Assembly: GCF_014696825.1 (NCBI RefSeq)
Contig: NZ_JACJQU010000025.1
Location: 1-64,000 of the forward strand
Reading direction: 5' to 3'
DNA: 64,000 nt
From: Anabaena sphaerica FACHB-251
GTDB taxonomy: Bacteria; Cyanobacteriota; Cyanobacteriia; Cyanobacteriales; Nostocaceae
In this document: in pieces, positions 18,094-26,547 of the stretch
Position numbering within the stretch: the first letter of the stretch is position 1
Layout: the number at the start of each line of letters is the position of its first letter
Translations under genes and position numbers: made by a program
The notes under the pieces: generated by a model
The model's input: only the letters and a program-made list of their open reading frames with translations
What the model was told of the DNA's origin: nothing
Databases searched by the model: none

Positions 18094-19024
18094 GAAAATT
18101 AGCAGCGATGTTAGTCCGACCTTACCGAACCCCAATTATAAAATACCCCTCCTAGCTGGACCTGTACATAATTTGGGTGGTGGTGGTGCTGATGTTGATG
18201 ATGCGATTCAATGGATGATTAATCAAGTCAGGGGAGGTGATAATTCTCACAAAAAAGTTAATGTTTTAGTTATTCGTGCTGCTGGTAATGATGATTATAA
18301 TCAGCTAATTTATCGCATGAGAGGGGTAAATTATGTAGAAACTTTAATCATCAGAAACAGACAAGAAGCCAACAAAACGGATATTTTTGATAAGGTCAGA
18401 AATGCTGGAGTAATATTCTTCGCAGGTGGTGATCAATGTGAATATATTCGCAACTGGAAAAACACGAAATTAGAAGCTGCCATCAAGTCAGTTTATGATA
18501 AAGGTGGGGCTATTGGTGGCACTAGTGCAGGTGCAATGATTCAAAGTGAATATGTTTATGATTCCTGTGCTTGTGAAGATAGCATTGAAACCAGTGAAGC
18601 ACTGGATGATCCTTATCGCAACATTACCTTTACCTATAACTTTTTCCAGTGGAAGCATTTGCGAAGAACGATTATTGATACCCATTTTGATGAACGCAAA
18701 AGAATGGGGAGAATTATGGTTTTTATTGCGCGACAAATTCAAGATGGTGTGTCTGCGACTGCGTTAGGAATTGCTATTAGTGAAGAAACATCTTTACTTG
18801 TGGATAAATATGGTATTGCTAAAGTAATGGGGAGGGGTGCTGCTTATTTCGTGCTGGGAGATCATCCCCCAGAAGTTTGTCAACCTGGAAGTCCTCTAAC
18901 ATATTCCGATTATAAAATTTGGAGAGTTCCTAGAGGTGAGACTTTCGATTTAAATAAGCTACCGTCAAAGGGTTATTATCTAAGGAGTGTGAAGCGGGGA
19001 AGGTTTGATTCTGATCCTTATTGA
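17948..19024 (+). CDS. Cyanophycinase-like peptidase (S51 family), probably frameshifted
   Basis: The reliable part (from about 18092) is an S51-type domain: GPVHNLGGGGADVDDAIQW, then FFAGGDQCEYIRNW, the nucleophile Ser in GGTSAGAMIQ and the His region IDTHFDERKRMGR. It matches the cyanophycinase-like branch that is often secreted, rather than the classical cytoplasmic CphB. Such enzymes cleave cyanophycin (Asp-Arg polymer) or small Asp-containing peptides. The start given (ATG 17948) is only formal: codons before 18092 read a non-conserved sequence because of an apparent frameshift at 18089-18091. The full gene may be inactive. Confidence 0.75.
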   Translation: MIAVCFTFLSMTKAFPNIAKCLRKARTMLLKMGTFLISHFTANRNRYFEKISSDVSPTLPNPNYKIPLLAGPVHNLGGGGADVDDAIQWMINQVRGGDNSHKKVNVLVIRAAGNDDYNQLIYRMRGVNYVETLIIRNRQEANKTDIFDKVRNAGVIFFAGGDQCEYIRNWKNTKLEAAIKSVYDKGGAIGGTSAGAMIQSEYVYDSCACEDSIETSEALDDPYRNITFTYNFFQWKHLRRTIIDTHFDERKRMGRIMVFIARQIQDGVSATALGIAISEETSLLVDKYGIAKVMGRGAAYFVLGDHPPEVCQPGSPLTYSDYKIWRVPRGETFDLNKLPSKGYYLRSVKRGRFDSDPY

Positions 19025-19209
19025 GTCATGGGATTTTGGATTTTAGATTTTAGATTTTGGATTTTAGATTTTGGATTTCTCGTTCCCATACTCTGTATGG
19101 GAATGAATTCTGGAAGACTCTGGCTTCCTTAAAAGTAGAGTCAGAGACTCCTTTCCGGTATTCCCAGTCTCTGACTGGGAACAAGACATAAGGGGGGGAT
19201 TCGAGTTTA
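19025..19209. repeat. Dispersed repeats between the peptidase gene and iscS
   Basis: ATTTTAG/ATTTTGG heptamers (19030-19076) are followed by two inverted, fairly GC-rich units related to GTTCCCAGTCTCTGACTGGGAAC (19083-19103 and 19165-19185). Both types are common interspersed repeats of Nostocales. Confidence 0.7.
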
Positions 19210-20379
19210 CTAACAACTGACTACTGATAATTTTCTTAGACTTTTGACAGTAGTAATTAAATGTTCTGCAACTGTATCTATTTCCTCAACAGTATTAAAT
19301 CTCCCAATTCCAAACCGTACCGAAGCATAAGCTAATTTTTCAGGATGTCCTAAAGCTGTAAGTACATAGGAAGGTGCAACATTATTTGAAGAACAAGCAG
19401 AACCAGAAGATACTGCTACTAGTGGTTGTAAACCTAAAGAAAGTGCAGCACCATCCACACCTTCAACACTAATATTCAAATTTCCTGCTAATCGTTTTTG
19501 GGGATGTCCATTAATATAAATTCCCTCCAAAGTTGATAACTGTTTCCACAGTCTTTCCCGCAGTTCTTGTAGCCTCAAATTTTCTGTTTCTTGTTCTGTT
19601 AAAGCGATTTGCACAGCTTTACCAAAACCAACTATTTGCGGTGTATATAAAGTTCCAGAACGCATACCTCTTTCATGGCCACCCCCGTGCTGTTGTGCTG
19701 CAAGTTTAACTCTGGGGTTGCGTCTACGAACATATAAAGCACCAATACCTTTGGGACCGTATACTTTATGGGCAGTTAAAGACATTAAATCAATGTTTAA
19801 TGCTTCTACATCTAAGGGGATTTTGCCAATAGCTTGAGCCGCATCTGTATGAAATAAAATTTCTTTTTCACGGCAGATTTTACCGATGTCTGCTAAAGGT
19901 TGTAAAACCCCAATTTCATTATTTCCAGCCATGACTGATACTAAAATTGTATCATGACGCAAGGCTTTTTCTAATTGTTCTAAATCAATTAATCCATCTT
20001 GATTAACTGGGAGAATGGTAATTTCAAAACCCATGCTTTTTAAATATTCACAAGGGTCTAAAACTGCTTTATGTTCGGTTGCGACAGTAACAATATGTTG
20101 ACCTTTGGAAAAATACGCTTCTGCTACACCTTTGATGGCTAAATTATTCGCTTCTGTTGCACCACTGGTAAAGACAATTTCTTCCGGGTTAGCATTAATA
20201 GCAGTTGCTAAAATTTCCCTGGTTTGTTTAACTGCTGCTTCTGATTCCCAACCGTAAACATGACTGATACTAGCTGCGTTACCAAACTTTTCTGTAAAGT
20301 AAGGAATCATGGCATTTAGTACCCGTTCATCTACGGGGGTGGTAGCGTGACAATCAAGGTAAATGGGACGATTAGACAT
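19210..20379 (-). CDS. iscS: Cysteine desulfurase (IscS/NifS family)
   Basis: A 389-residue PLP enzyme (fold type I). It begins IYLDCHATTPVDERVL, has the PLP-Lys motif SLTAHKVYGPKGIGALYVRRR near residue 200 and the mobile catalytic Cys loop SSGSACSSNNVAPSYVL near residue 325. It converts L-cysteine to alanine and hands persulfide sulfur to iron-sulfur assembly and thio-modification pathways. The stop of the PD-(D/E)XK gene upstream is 15 bp from its ATG, so the two may be cotranscribed. Confidence 0.95.
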   Translation of the reverse strand: MSNRPIYLDCHATTPVDERVLNAMIPYFTEKFGNAASISHVYGWESEAAVKQTREILATAINANPEEIVFTSGATEANNLAIKGVAEAYFSKGQHIVTVATEHKAVLDPCEYLKSMGFEITILPVNQDGLIDLEQLEKALRHDTILVSVMAGNNEIGVLQPLADIGKICREKEILFHTDAAQAIGKIPLDVEALNIDLMSLTAHKVYGPKGIGALYVRRRNPRVKLAAQQHGGGHERGMRSGTLYTPQIVGFGKAVQIALTEQETENLRLQELRERLWKQLSTLEGIYINGHPQKRLAGNLNISVEGVDGAALSLGLQPLVAVSSGSACSSNNVAPSYVLTALGHPEKLAYASVRFGIGRFNTVEEIDTVAEHLITTVKSLRKLSVVSC

Positions 20380-20394
20380 AACTTATATCAACAA

Positions 20395-21051
20395 TTAACT
20401 CAATATTTGACCTATTTTTTTGAGGATTTTCAGAACTTGATATAGTTCGTTTTCACGTCTATATAAAGTGAATCTATCAGACAAAGCATACCTGGGTTGA
20501 TCTTTTTGGGTGAGTTTGAGAAATTGGAAATCTTCACCATTAATTACCAATGAATATAGAGGATAATCAGGTTGAGGATTAGCCAACATATAAGTAAGTG
20601 CTTGGGGTATGGCTTTAGCTAAGGAAAAATTAGCCCTCTTAGCTTCAATTACCAATAACCATAACTGCTGTTGCAGAACTAAAACATCAATTTTACCTTT
20701 GATGATCTCTGTAATTTCTTCTCCTGTTTCCTGTTCATCAGTGATTATTGTTTCACTAATTTCTATAGGTTCTTCTGTAGCAATATAAAAAGGAGACTGA
20801 TAGAAACCAGCTAAATCTAGTAAGGGAGATAATACCACTAATTTAACTGCATCTTCTAAAATACTAGAAGTTTCCACTAAGCCAAGATAATTCTTTCTAA
20901 CTCGGTCTAAATATTGCTGTTCTAATTCAGAGATTATCGGTAAATATTCTAACCACTCTGTAAAAAAAAGCTCATCTCTAGACTTTTCCAGAGCAAATTT
21001 TTGTTTTAAATAAGCAAGGGTAATATTTTGTGCTTGGATAATCGGAACCAT
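20395..21051 (-). CDS. PD-(D/E)XK nuclease-like protein (type I restriction HsdR_N-like)
   Basis: A 218-residue protein. An N-terminal helical part is followed by a restriction-type core with GKIDVLVLQQQLWLLVIEAKRANF, in which D and E-x-K are the metal ligands. A strand-turn end GEDFQFLKLTQ follows. Similar stand-alone proteins are frequent in cyanobacteria and are annotated as restriction endonuclease subunit R-like, but no methylase or helicase is nearby. The operon-like spacing with iscS is probably incidental. Confidence 0.75.
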   Translation of the reverse strand: MVPIIQAQNITLAYLKQKFALEKSRDELFFTEWLEYLPIISELEQQYLDRVRKNYLGLVETSSILEDAVKLVVLSPLLDLAGFYQSPFYIATEEPIEISETIITDEQETGEEITEIIKGKIDVLVLQQQLWLLVIEAKRANFSLAKAIPQALTYMLANPQPDYPLYSLVINGEDFQFLKLTQKDQPRYALSDRFTLYRRENELYQVLKILKKIGQILS

Positions 21052-21239
21052 ATTCCTATATTCATAAAATAGAGGTGCTATTTATATTATATAAGGTCTA
21101 AATGATCATGTTATTTTATTAACATTACCCAATCAGACAAAGTTAAAATTAATTAACAGTTTGAAAATAAACGATAAGATGACCATAAATAAATTAATAA
21201 AATCTTGGTAAGAGCGATAAATCGCTCACTACGAACTGT

Positions 21240-21716
21240 TTATTTAGCGGCTAGTTCTTGCAATTTTGTTAATACTGCTTGAGCATGACCTTTCGTTTTG
21301 ACATTTGGCCAAGAATAGGCGATAATATTATTAGGTGAAATCAAGAAAGTTGAACGAGCAACGCCCATATATTCTTTACCCATAAATTTCTTTAAACGCC
21401 ACGCACCATAGGTTTCTATTAATTGATGTTCGGGGTCACTTAATAGGGTAATTGATAGCTTATGTTTATCAATAAATTTGCAATGGGATTTGCTAGAATC
21501 TGGACTAACACCCATGATTTTAGCACCTAAAGCGGTAAATTCTGTTGCTAAATCTGTAAAATCTTTGGCTTCTGTTGTACATCCAGGGGTGTCGTCTTTG
21601 GGGTAGAAATAAAGGACTATCCACTGGTTCAAGTCAGTAAGGGTAACAAGTTTTTCGTTTTGGTCTGGGAGGGAAAATTCAGGTGCTGGTTGTCCGGTTT
21701 GGGGAATGTTAGTCAT
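21240..21716 (-). CDS. bcp: Peroxiredoxin Q/BCP, one-cysteine form
   Basis: A 158-residue thioredoxin-fold peroxidase. The peroxidatic Cys46 lies in PKDDTPGCTTEAKDF. In two-cysteine PrxQ proteins the resolving Cys lies five residues later; here that position is Lys51, so this is a one-Cys-type PrxQ. Another Cys near residue 83 (SHCKF) is not at a known resolving position. It reduces hydrogen peroxide and organic peroxides, with an external thiol as reductant. It sits near a lipoxygenase gene that makes lipid hydroperoxides, a suggestive neighbour but not proof of a link. Confidence 0.92.
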   Translation of the reverse strand: MTNIPQTGQPAPEFSLPDQNEKLVTLTDLNQWIVLYFYPKDDTPGCTTEAKDFTDLATEFTALGAKIMGVSPDSSKSHCKFIDKHKLSITLLSDPEHQLIETYGAWRLKKFMGKEYMGVARSTFLISPNNIIAYSWPNVKTKGHAQAVLTKLQELAAK

Positions 21717-21744
21717 GATGGAATGATGAAAAATAAATAATTTT

Positions 21745-21834
21745 CAACGCGGATAAACGCGGATAAACGCAGATAGTAAGATAATAAATTATTAATTTAT
21801 CTGTGTTCATCTGCGTCCATCTGCGGTTAATTAT
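21745..21834. repeat. Dispersed repeat (CGCGGATAAACGC / CATCTGCG)
   Basis: Two copies of CGCGGATAAA, then facing copies of CATCTGCGTC and CATCTGCGG, resemble an imperfect inverted repeat around an AT-rich centre. It is a common interspersed sequence in this group. Confidence 0.65.
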
Positions 21835-21847
21835 AAATCTTTTCTCC

Positions 21848-23770
21848 TCAAATATTAATACTATTGGGAATGCGAGAAGGTAAAAGATAAGGATATTCAA
21901 CACCGCTATCTGTTAAACGTTGCTGATTTCGATCTTTAATTTTGCGTTCAATCTCTAACAAATCATTTTGAAATTGTGCTAGGATTTGTTTATCAATTTT
22001 ATCTGCAAATTGAATAAAATCAGAACTTCCTAATTTACTCCAATTAATTCCACTTAATGCAAAGGTTAATTGCATTTGCTCTAAATCTCTGTCTGTTGAG
22101 GGTAACATTTCCTCTAAACTAGCTGGTGTATCTGGTCGGCTATAAATTGCTAAAGGTGCGTTGGGGACATAACTAAAGTAATCGTATTGACTAAAATTTA
22201 AGGCTGCGTGTTGGGGTCCACAGGTAAAAATGGTGATGGTTGCAATGTCGATTAATTGTTGCAAACTGCCTATTTTTGTAAACCCTGGTACACGGGGATA
22301 AGAAGGTAATTCTTGAGGTTCTATTCCTGATGCTGCTACTAGTTCTTTGGGAAACCATGCGGGTGCTTGGGGAAAGTCTGATTTAGGACGGGTGTTTAAA
22401 GGTGCGCTGAGTTCTTCAGCCCAATTTTGTAAATAGGCATCTTGTATGACTGCTTTATCATCTGGGTAGTAACGTTGTAGATAGCGCGTTGTGTATTTTG
22501 CGATCGCTTCCCATAATAACAAAGCATCATCCCGATAGGGAAAATCTGGTAATAATTTCGGTTCTATTCCCCGGACTTCGATATCATTTAATAGAGAATA
22601 ATACCAAAAAGACTTTTCTCGATAAGCCTTATTCATCAACTTGGAAGAAGTTTCGATGGTGGGAGCCATCAAATTATCAATCGCTGCTCCTGCTGATAAT
22701 AATATATCATTTCCCCGGTTATTAATGGCAATTAAAAACTTAAAATGGGGAGATAATAATTGATAAACTGGGTGATTACCTGGTAACTGTCTGGGAGTCG
22801 CAACAGCTAATGCTTCCATTGCTAAATGAGTATAAGCCAAATGAGCAATTAATTCATGATGGGTAGCATCCGCAGTTTGAAAGTATAATTTTGCTTTCAT
22901 CCAATCATCTGCTGCTTCTCCTATAATTCCGGGAGTCACAACTCTACCTTTTTCTAATTCAATTAGTACAGGTTCTAAACCTTTATCTGTGCGATGGAAT
23001 AAAGCTACTGGACTACCCACATATTTACCAGGTTGTAAATCTGTAATTTTCAAATCTTTCAAAATTGGATAGTCAGCAATAAACAAACGGCTTTCACTCG
23101 CAGACTTAATTAAATCGATATCACCATTATTAGCTAACTTGTAAGGTTGAGTAGCTAAAGCTTGAAGAAAATTTTGGTCATTTGCTTGCACTCGGCGGAT
23201 AATTGTCGGGTTAGCACCTGCTAAACGTTGACGGACAAATTCCTTATCGCTCAAACCTCCCTCTCGTTCATGCACTATACTCATAAATGGAGGTTTAACA
23301 TCCGCAGTTTTAGCTAATGCTTGAAAAAATAACTTTCTTTGTGCTTCATTTCTTTTGAGTGTCGGTAGATTTTTATCTACAGATTCGACTGCTTTTTTTA
23401 CAGCAGAAATTGTTTGGATTAACTTTTTTCTTTCCCGGATATAACTACTATTAAATTGTTCATGGGGAGGTAAATAAAAATTAAACCATCCCGACTGAAA
23501 AACTTCACATTCTACCAATAAAGTCGAGATATTTAACCAATTTTCCTCCAAATGTGCAACTTTTTTATCTAACTGTGTCAGTAATAAAGTCCAAGGTTCT
23601 GAGAGTTTCCCTTGTTCTAACAGATTTTGACCTAGTTTGGTTAAAATGTAACGTATAACGCCATCTTCCCCAGTGTAGGGAAATAAACGTGCATATCCTT
23701 TTTGATCCAAGTTATTAGGATCATAGCGATAGTAACCTTGTTGTTCTTGCAAAGATGAGTATTTTGTCAT
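21848..23770 (-). CDS. Lipoxygenase
   Basis: A 640-residue non-heme iron dioxygenase lacking an obvious PLAT domain. The iron ligands are visible: His pair in HHELIAHLAYTHLAMEA (near residue 305), His and Asn in GPQHAALNFSQYDY (near residue 521), and the C-terminal isoleucine (NSINI). It oxygenates polyunsaturated fatty acids such as linoleate or alpha-linolenate to hydroperoxides; regiochemistry cannot be called. Lipoxygenases are scattered in filamentous cyanobacteria. It is divergent from the FAD-domain gene, with only 106 bp between starts. Confidence 0.94.
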   Translation of the reverse strand: MTKYSSLQEQQGYYRYDPNNLDQKGYARLFPYTGEDGVIRYILTKLGQNLLEQGKLSEPWTLLLTQLDKKVAHLEENWLNISTLLVECEVFQSGWFNFYLPPHEQFNSSYIRERKKLIQTISAVKKAVESVDKNLPTLKRNEAQRKLFFQALAKTADVKPPFMSIVHEREGGLSDKEFVRQRLAGANPTIIRRVQANDQNFLQALATQPYKLANNGDIDLIKSASESRLFIADYPILKDLKITDLQPGKYVGSPVALFHRTDKGLEPVLIELEKGRVVTPGIIGEAADDWMKAKLYFQTADATHHELIAHLAYTHLAMEALAVATPRQLPGNHPVYQLLSPHFKFLIAINNRGNDILLSAGAAIDNLMAPTIETSSKLMNKAYREKSFWYYSLLNDIEVRGIEPKLLPDFPYRDDALLLWEAIAKYTTRYLQRYYPDDKAVIQDAYLQNWAEELSAPLNTRPKSDFPQAPAWFPKELVAASGIEPQELPSYPRVPGFTKIGSLQQLIDIATITIFTCGPQHAALNFSQYDYFSYVPNAPLAIYSRPDTPASLEEMLPSTDRDLEQMQLTFALSGINWSKLGSSDFIQFADKIDKQILAQFQNDLLEIERKIKDRNQQRLTDSGVEYPYLLPSRIPNSINI

Positions 23771-23876
23771 AATTAGCTCCTGGTAATACTTGATATAAGG
23801 TAGAGGATAATATAGTTATATTTAAAATGCCACTAATTGAGATTGTCGTTACATTTAAATCTAAACCAATAAAACT

Positions 23877-24716
23877 ATGTTACGTGATTTTACCAGTCGA
23901 GAGGAATTAATAGCTTACCTGCACGAACAATTCCCCAAAGCCGCAGAAAGAGATGATCACATTAGCAGCACTGTGGGAGGAAGGAAAGCAGCAGCAGAAA
24001 AACTCAAGAAAGTTGATCCTATCACTTACGCAAAAACACGTAATTCTTTAACTGGTGCAGTTACTAGATTATCACCTTATATTCGTTACGGCGTATTGAG
24101 TTTACGAGAAATTCGAGAAGATATCCTGGCGCGTGTGGAAAATCGAGAAAATGCGACTAAACTAATTAATGAATTAGCTTGGCGCGACTACTGGCAAAGG
24201 TTATATGCTAAACTAGGAAACAATATTTGGCAAAATCAAGAAGAATACAAAACCGGCTATAAACCAGCAGACTACGCAGTAGAGTTACCGGAAGATATCA
24301 CGGAAGGGAAGACAGGACTGGTTTGTATTGATAGTTTTAGTCAGGAGTTGCGAGAAACTGGCTATATACACAATCACATCAGAATGTGGTTAGCAGCTTA
24401 TATTATCCATTGGCGACGTATTCAATGGCAAGCCGGCGCAAAATGGTTTTTACAACATTTGCTAGATGGCGACCCAGCAAGTAATAATATGTCATGGCAA
24501 TGGGTAGCGAGTACCTTTAGCCACAAACCTTATTTTTTCAATCGGGAAAATTTAGAACGTTACACAGAAGGGGTTTATTGTCGTCAATGTCCGCTGTATG
24601 GAAATTGTGATTTTGAAGGTAGTTATGAGGAGTTGGAAGCGCGACTTTTTCCGAACGGTGAGTTTAGTAAAAAGCCGAATAGTCAAAGTTGGCAAAAGGG
24701 GAAAAAAGGCAGGTAA
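23877..24716 (+). CDS. Photolyase/cryptochrome-like FAD-binding domain without N-terminal half
   Basis: A 279-residue protein corresponding to the C-terminal helical FAD domain of the photolyase-cryptochrome family: LTGAVTRLSPYIRYGVLSLREI, then INELAWRDYWQRLYAKLG, IHNHIRMWLAAYIIHW, and LLDGDPASNNMSWQWVAS with the flavin-facing Asp/Asn. The N-terminal alpha/beta antenna domain is absent, and the ATG at 23877 follows a clear gap, so this is not a misplaced start. The C-terminus has a Cys cluster (CRQCPLYGNC). A separate gene at 26548 encodes what looks like the missing half. Confidence 0.88.
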   Translation: MLRDFTSREELIAYLHEQFPKAAERDDHISSTVGGRKAAAEKLKKVDPITYAKTRNSLTGAVTRLSPYIRYGVLSLREIREDILARVENRENATKLINELAWRDYWQRLYAKLGNNIWQNQEEYKTGYKPADYAVELPEDITEGKTGLVCIDSFSQELRETGYIHNHIRMWLAAYIIHWRRIQWQAGAKWFLQHLLDGDPASNNMSWQWVASTFSHKPYFFNRENLERYTEGVYCRQCPLYGNCDFEGSYEELEARLFPNGEFSKKPNSQSWQKGKKGR

Positions 24717-24797
24717 AATTTTAATTTGTCAGAATCAGGATGACCAGGATATAAGTTTGCATCTGAAGTTTCGTATTTTGATATTTTTGTGATGTTA

Positions 24798-24875
24798 AGA
24801 CTTGACAAGACGAAAAATTTGTTGTACACTTATGTTATGAGTGGAAATCTGTGGGTGCAATATATATAGGGTTTT
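24798..24875 (+). repeat. 78-bp direct repeat, copy 1, with consensus promoter
   Basis: Copy 1 of a 78-bp unit, about 92 percent identical to copy 2. It includes TTGACA (24802-24807), a 17-bp spacer and TACACT (24825-24830), a textbook sigma-70-type promoter. The conserved downstream part contains ATGTTATGAGTGG and GGGTGCAATATATATAGGG. No open reading frame follows directly on the plus strand. Confidence 0.65.
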
Positions 24876-25055
24876 TAATCAATCACGAAGACACGTTCAC
24901 CGAAGGTGTTCCCTAAGGGTAGGACACGAAGGAAGAAAAGAAGTTTCTTGTTTTTTTTGGCGATCGCATATGATCACAAAAATCCCAACCACCAATTTAT
25001 CAACCACATCCTGTACATCCTTAAATCTTGGTTATCCTGATTCTGACAAATTTTT

Positions 25056-25133
25056 AGACTTGACAAGTCGAAAAGATTATTGTACACTTATGTTATGAGT
25101 GGGAATCTGTGGGCGCAATATATATAGGGTTTT
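25056..25133 (+). repeat. 78-bp direct repeat, copy 2, with consensus promoter
   Basis: Copy 2 of the unit, starting 258 bp after copy 1, with six mismatches by eye. TTGACA (25060-25065), the 17-bp spacing and TACACT (25083-25088) are all kept; four of the six changes fall in the promoter spacer. It lies antisense-proximal to the end of the PIN toxin gene. Confidence 0.65.
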
Positions 25134-25347
25134 AAACTTCCAACACCGTCATTTTCACCCACATTAAAAAATCCCCACAACAAATTTATCAATCACATCC
25201 TGTAAATCCTCAAATCCTGGACATCCTGATTAAGACAGAAGAAATCCCCAACTTCCAAAAAACAATCATTCAATCACATCCTGTAAATCCTCAAATCCTG
25301 TAAATGTAAATCCTGATATGGCTACGCCACGCTTCGCTATCAGACAA

Positions 25348-25731
25348 TTAATTAACAAAAGGATTTTCAATCTTTAATCCAGCAATTCCTTGAAAATCAT
25401 TAACATTTCTTGTCAGTAAAACTGCGTCTTGATTTATGGCTGTAGAAGCGATAATTGCATCAGGAAGTTTAATTTTACACTGTCGTTTTAATTTGATTGT
25501 CTGATCTTCAATCTCTCGTAAAAATGGAATGGTGTTAAACTGGGATAGCAAATCTTCAATAGACTGTTCCTCCTCTTTTGATAAACCTGAAAAACTCAGT
25601 AATTCAATGCGGATAATAGGTGAAACCAGAACTTCGTGCAAATTCAAGAATTTTTCTGTAAAAAATGAACTAACTGTTAATTCATCGGCTAAATAGTAAA
25701 TAAAAATATTTGTATCATAAACATATCTCAT
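25348..25731 (-). CDS. VapC-like PIN-domain toxin
   Basis: A 127-residue PIN ribonuclease. The acidic residues are in RYVYDTNIFIYYLA, SPIIRIELLSF, KLPDAIIASTAI and RNVNDFQGI, so the active site is complete. The ATG at 25731 is preferred because it overlaps the antitoxin stop as ATGA; a GTG three codons upstream would give a longer form. It forms a bicistron with the small gene upstream on the same strand. This pair is distinct in sequence from the one at 174-787. Confidence 0.88.
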   Translation of the reverse strand: MRYVYDTNIFIYYLADELTVSSFFTEKFLNLHEVLVSPIIRIELLSFSGLSKEEEQSIEDLLSQFNTIPFLREIEDQTIKLKRQCKIKLPDAIIASTAINQDAVLLTRNVNDFQGIAGLKIENPFVN

Positions 25732-25925
25732 TCGTCCCACTCCTGACGCAGAGTATCTAAATGAGTCAGCATTGCTTCTTTTTTATGCTTTAAAATTCCT
25801 TTAGCTTGAGTAATTTTTTCATAGTCCTTTTTCCAATGTAAAAGCATTGACTCTGGTACATCTACTGTAATTGAATCTTCATCCTGAGATACAAGATAAT
25901 ATCTTGGTATTTTGATTAGTGGCAT
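25728..25925 (-). CDS. Antitoxin partner of the VapC-like toxin
   Basis: A 65-residue protein. The N-terminus (KIPRYYLVSQDEDSITVDVPES) looks like an AbrB- or Phd-type strand-rich DNA-binding region, and the C-terminal half is a charged helix (AKGILKHKKEAMLTHLDTL) that would wrap the toxin. Assignment comes from the ATGA overlap with the PIN gene. An autoregulatory promoter is expected around 25926-25950. Confidence 0.75.
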   Translation of the reverse strand: MPLIKIPRYYLVSQDEDSITVDVPESMLLHWKKDYEKITQAKGILKHKKEAMLTHLDTLRQEWDE

Positions 25926-26396
25926 AGTTTCATCTTCCTATAGGAATCATATTTGATTCTTGAAAAACACTCCGTACACTTTCCCTGTTCCCTGTTCCCC
26001 GTTCCCTGTTCCCTCTCTACACAGATAATTTCAAAAATCAAATACCAGTTCTATATTTACTTTCTCATTTCCCTGCTTCTCAGATTTATTTGGGAAATAA
26101 TTATCTTGATGAATAAAAACCTTATATATATGGGCGCACACTTTCCCATTGATACCATAAGCATACCCAAAACTCGGAACACTGTCAATCCCCCAAGCTG
26201 AAATCACCAAAAATCGTTGGCTTATTGACACCATTCTCAATAATAATGAGAATAGACCCCCATCTATTGCAAAAAAACTTTTTTTCTCAAATCACATACA
26301 AATAACTCATATTCTCTCTGCGACTCTGCGTGAGCAAAAAAAAGCACAAACCGAATATAATATTGATTGAACCCCAAAATAATAAACTATAAAAAA
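25926..26396. other. Gap between the toxin-antitoxin pair and the split-photolyase operon
   Basis: It contains STRR heptamers (TGTTCCC, about 25980-26012), a palindrome at 26233-26253 and a GACTCTGCG-type dispersed repeat near 26317. A minus-strand frame at about 26031-26240 is open but has no recognisable family. Confidence 0.4.
26233..26253. promoter_or_regulatory. Fur/Zur-like inverted repeat
   Basis: ATTCTCA-N7-TGAGAAT is a perfect 7-bp inverted repeat with an AT-rich centre (ATAATAA). It is reminiscent of Fur-family operators, though it is not a close match to the 19-bp Fur consensus. It lies about 145 bp upstream of the small gene at 26397. Confidence 0.3.
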
Positions 26397-26546
26397 ATGC
26401 CATCTACCGTTACCCTCACTATTACCACAGGGAAACTATCAGGAAAACAATATATAGAAGTTATAGATTTAGCTTTAACAGAAAAACCGCAAATATATTT
26501 TCAAACTGCGATAGAATTTAAGGAAGCTTTGTTAAAATCTATCTGA
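26397..26546 (+). CDS. Small hypothetical protein upstream of the photolyase N-domain gene
   Basis: A 49-residue reading frame (MPSTVTLTITTGKLSGKQY, continuing to IEFKEALLKSI). It ends TGA one base before the ATG of the next gene, which suggests translational coupling. The start resembles the first strands of FHA domains, so it may be a truncated fragment of such a protein. It could equally be a genuine small partner. No function is assigned. Confidence 0.45.
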   Translation: MPSTVTLTITTGKLSGKQYIEVIDLALTEKPQIYFQTAIEFKEALLKSI

Positions 26547-26547
26547 T

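Larger units (their letters stand above)
24717..25347. other. Repeat-rich 630-bp gap
   Basis: It holds two copies of a 78-bp promoter-like repeat and several copies of dispersed motifs of the CATCCTGTAAATCCTCAAAT type. An inverted pair AATTTGTCAGAATCAGGAT (about 24722) and ATCCTGATTCTGACAAATT (about 25034) is also present, as is a GC-rich palindrome at 25318-25342. No gene is supported. Confidence 0.6.

Noticed and set aside
26031-26240. Minus-strand 69-residue frame near a Fur-like palindrome
   Set aside because: No ribosome site or recognised family, and half of it is AT-rich low-complexity sequence; kept only as part of the intergenic description.
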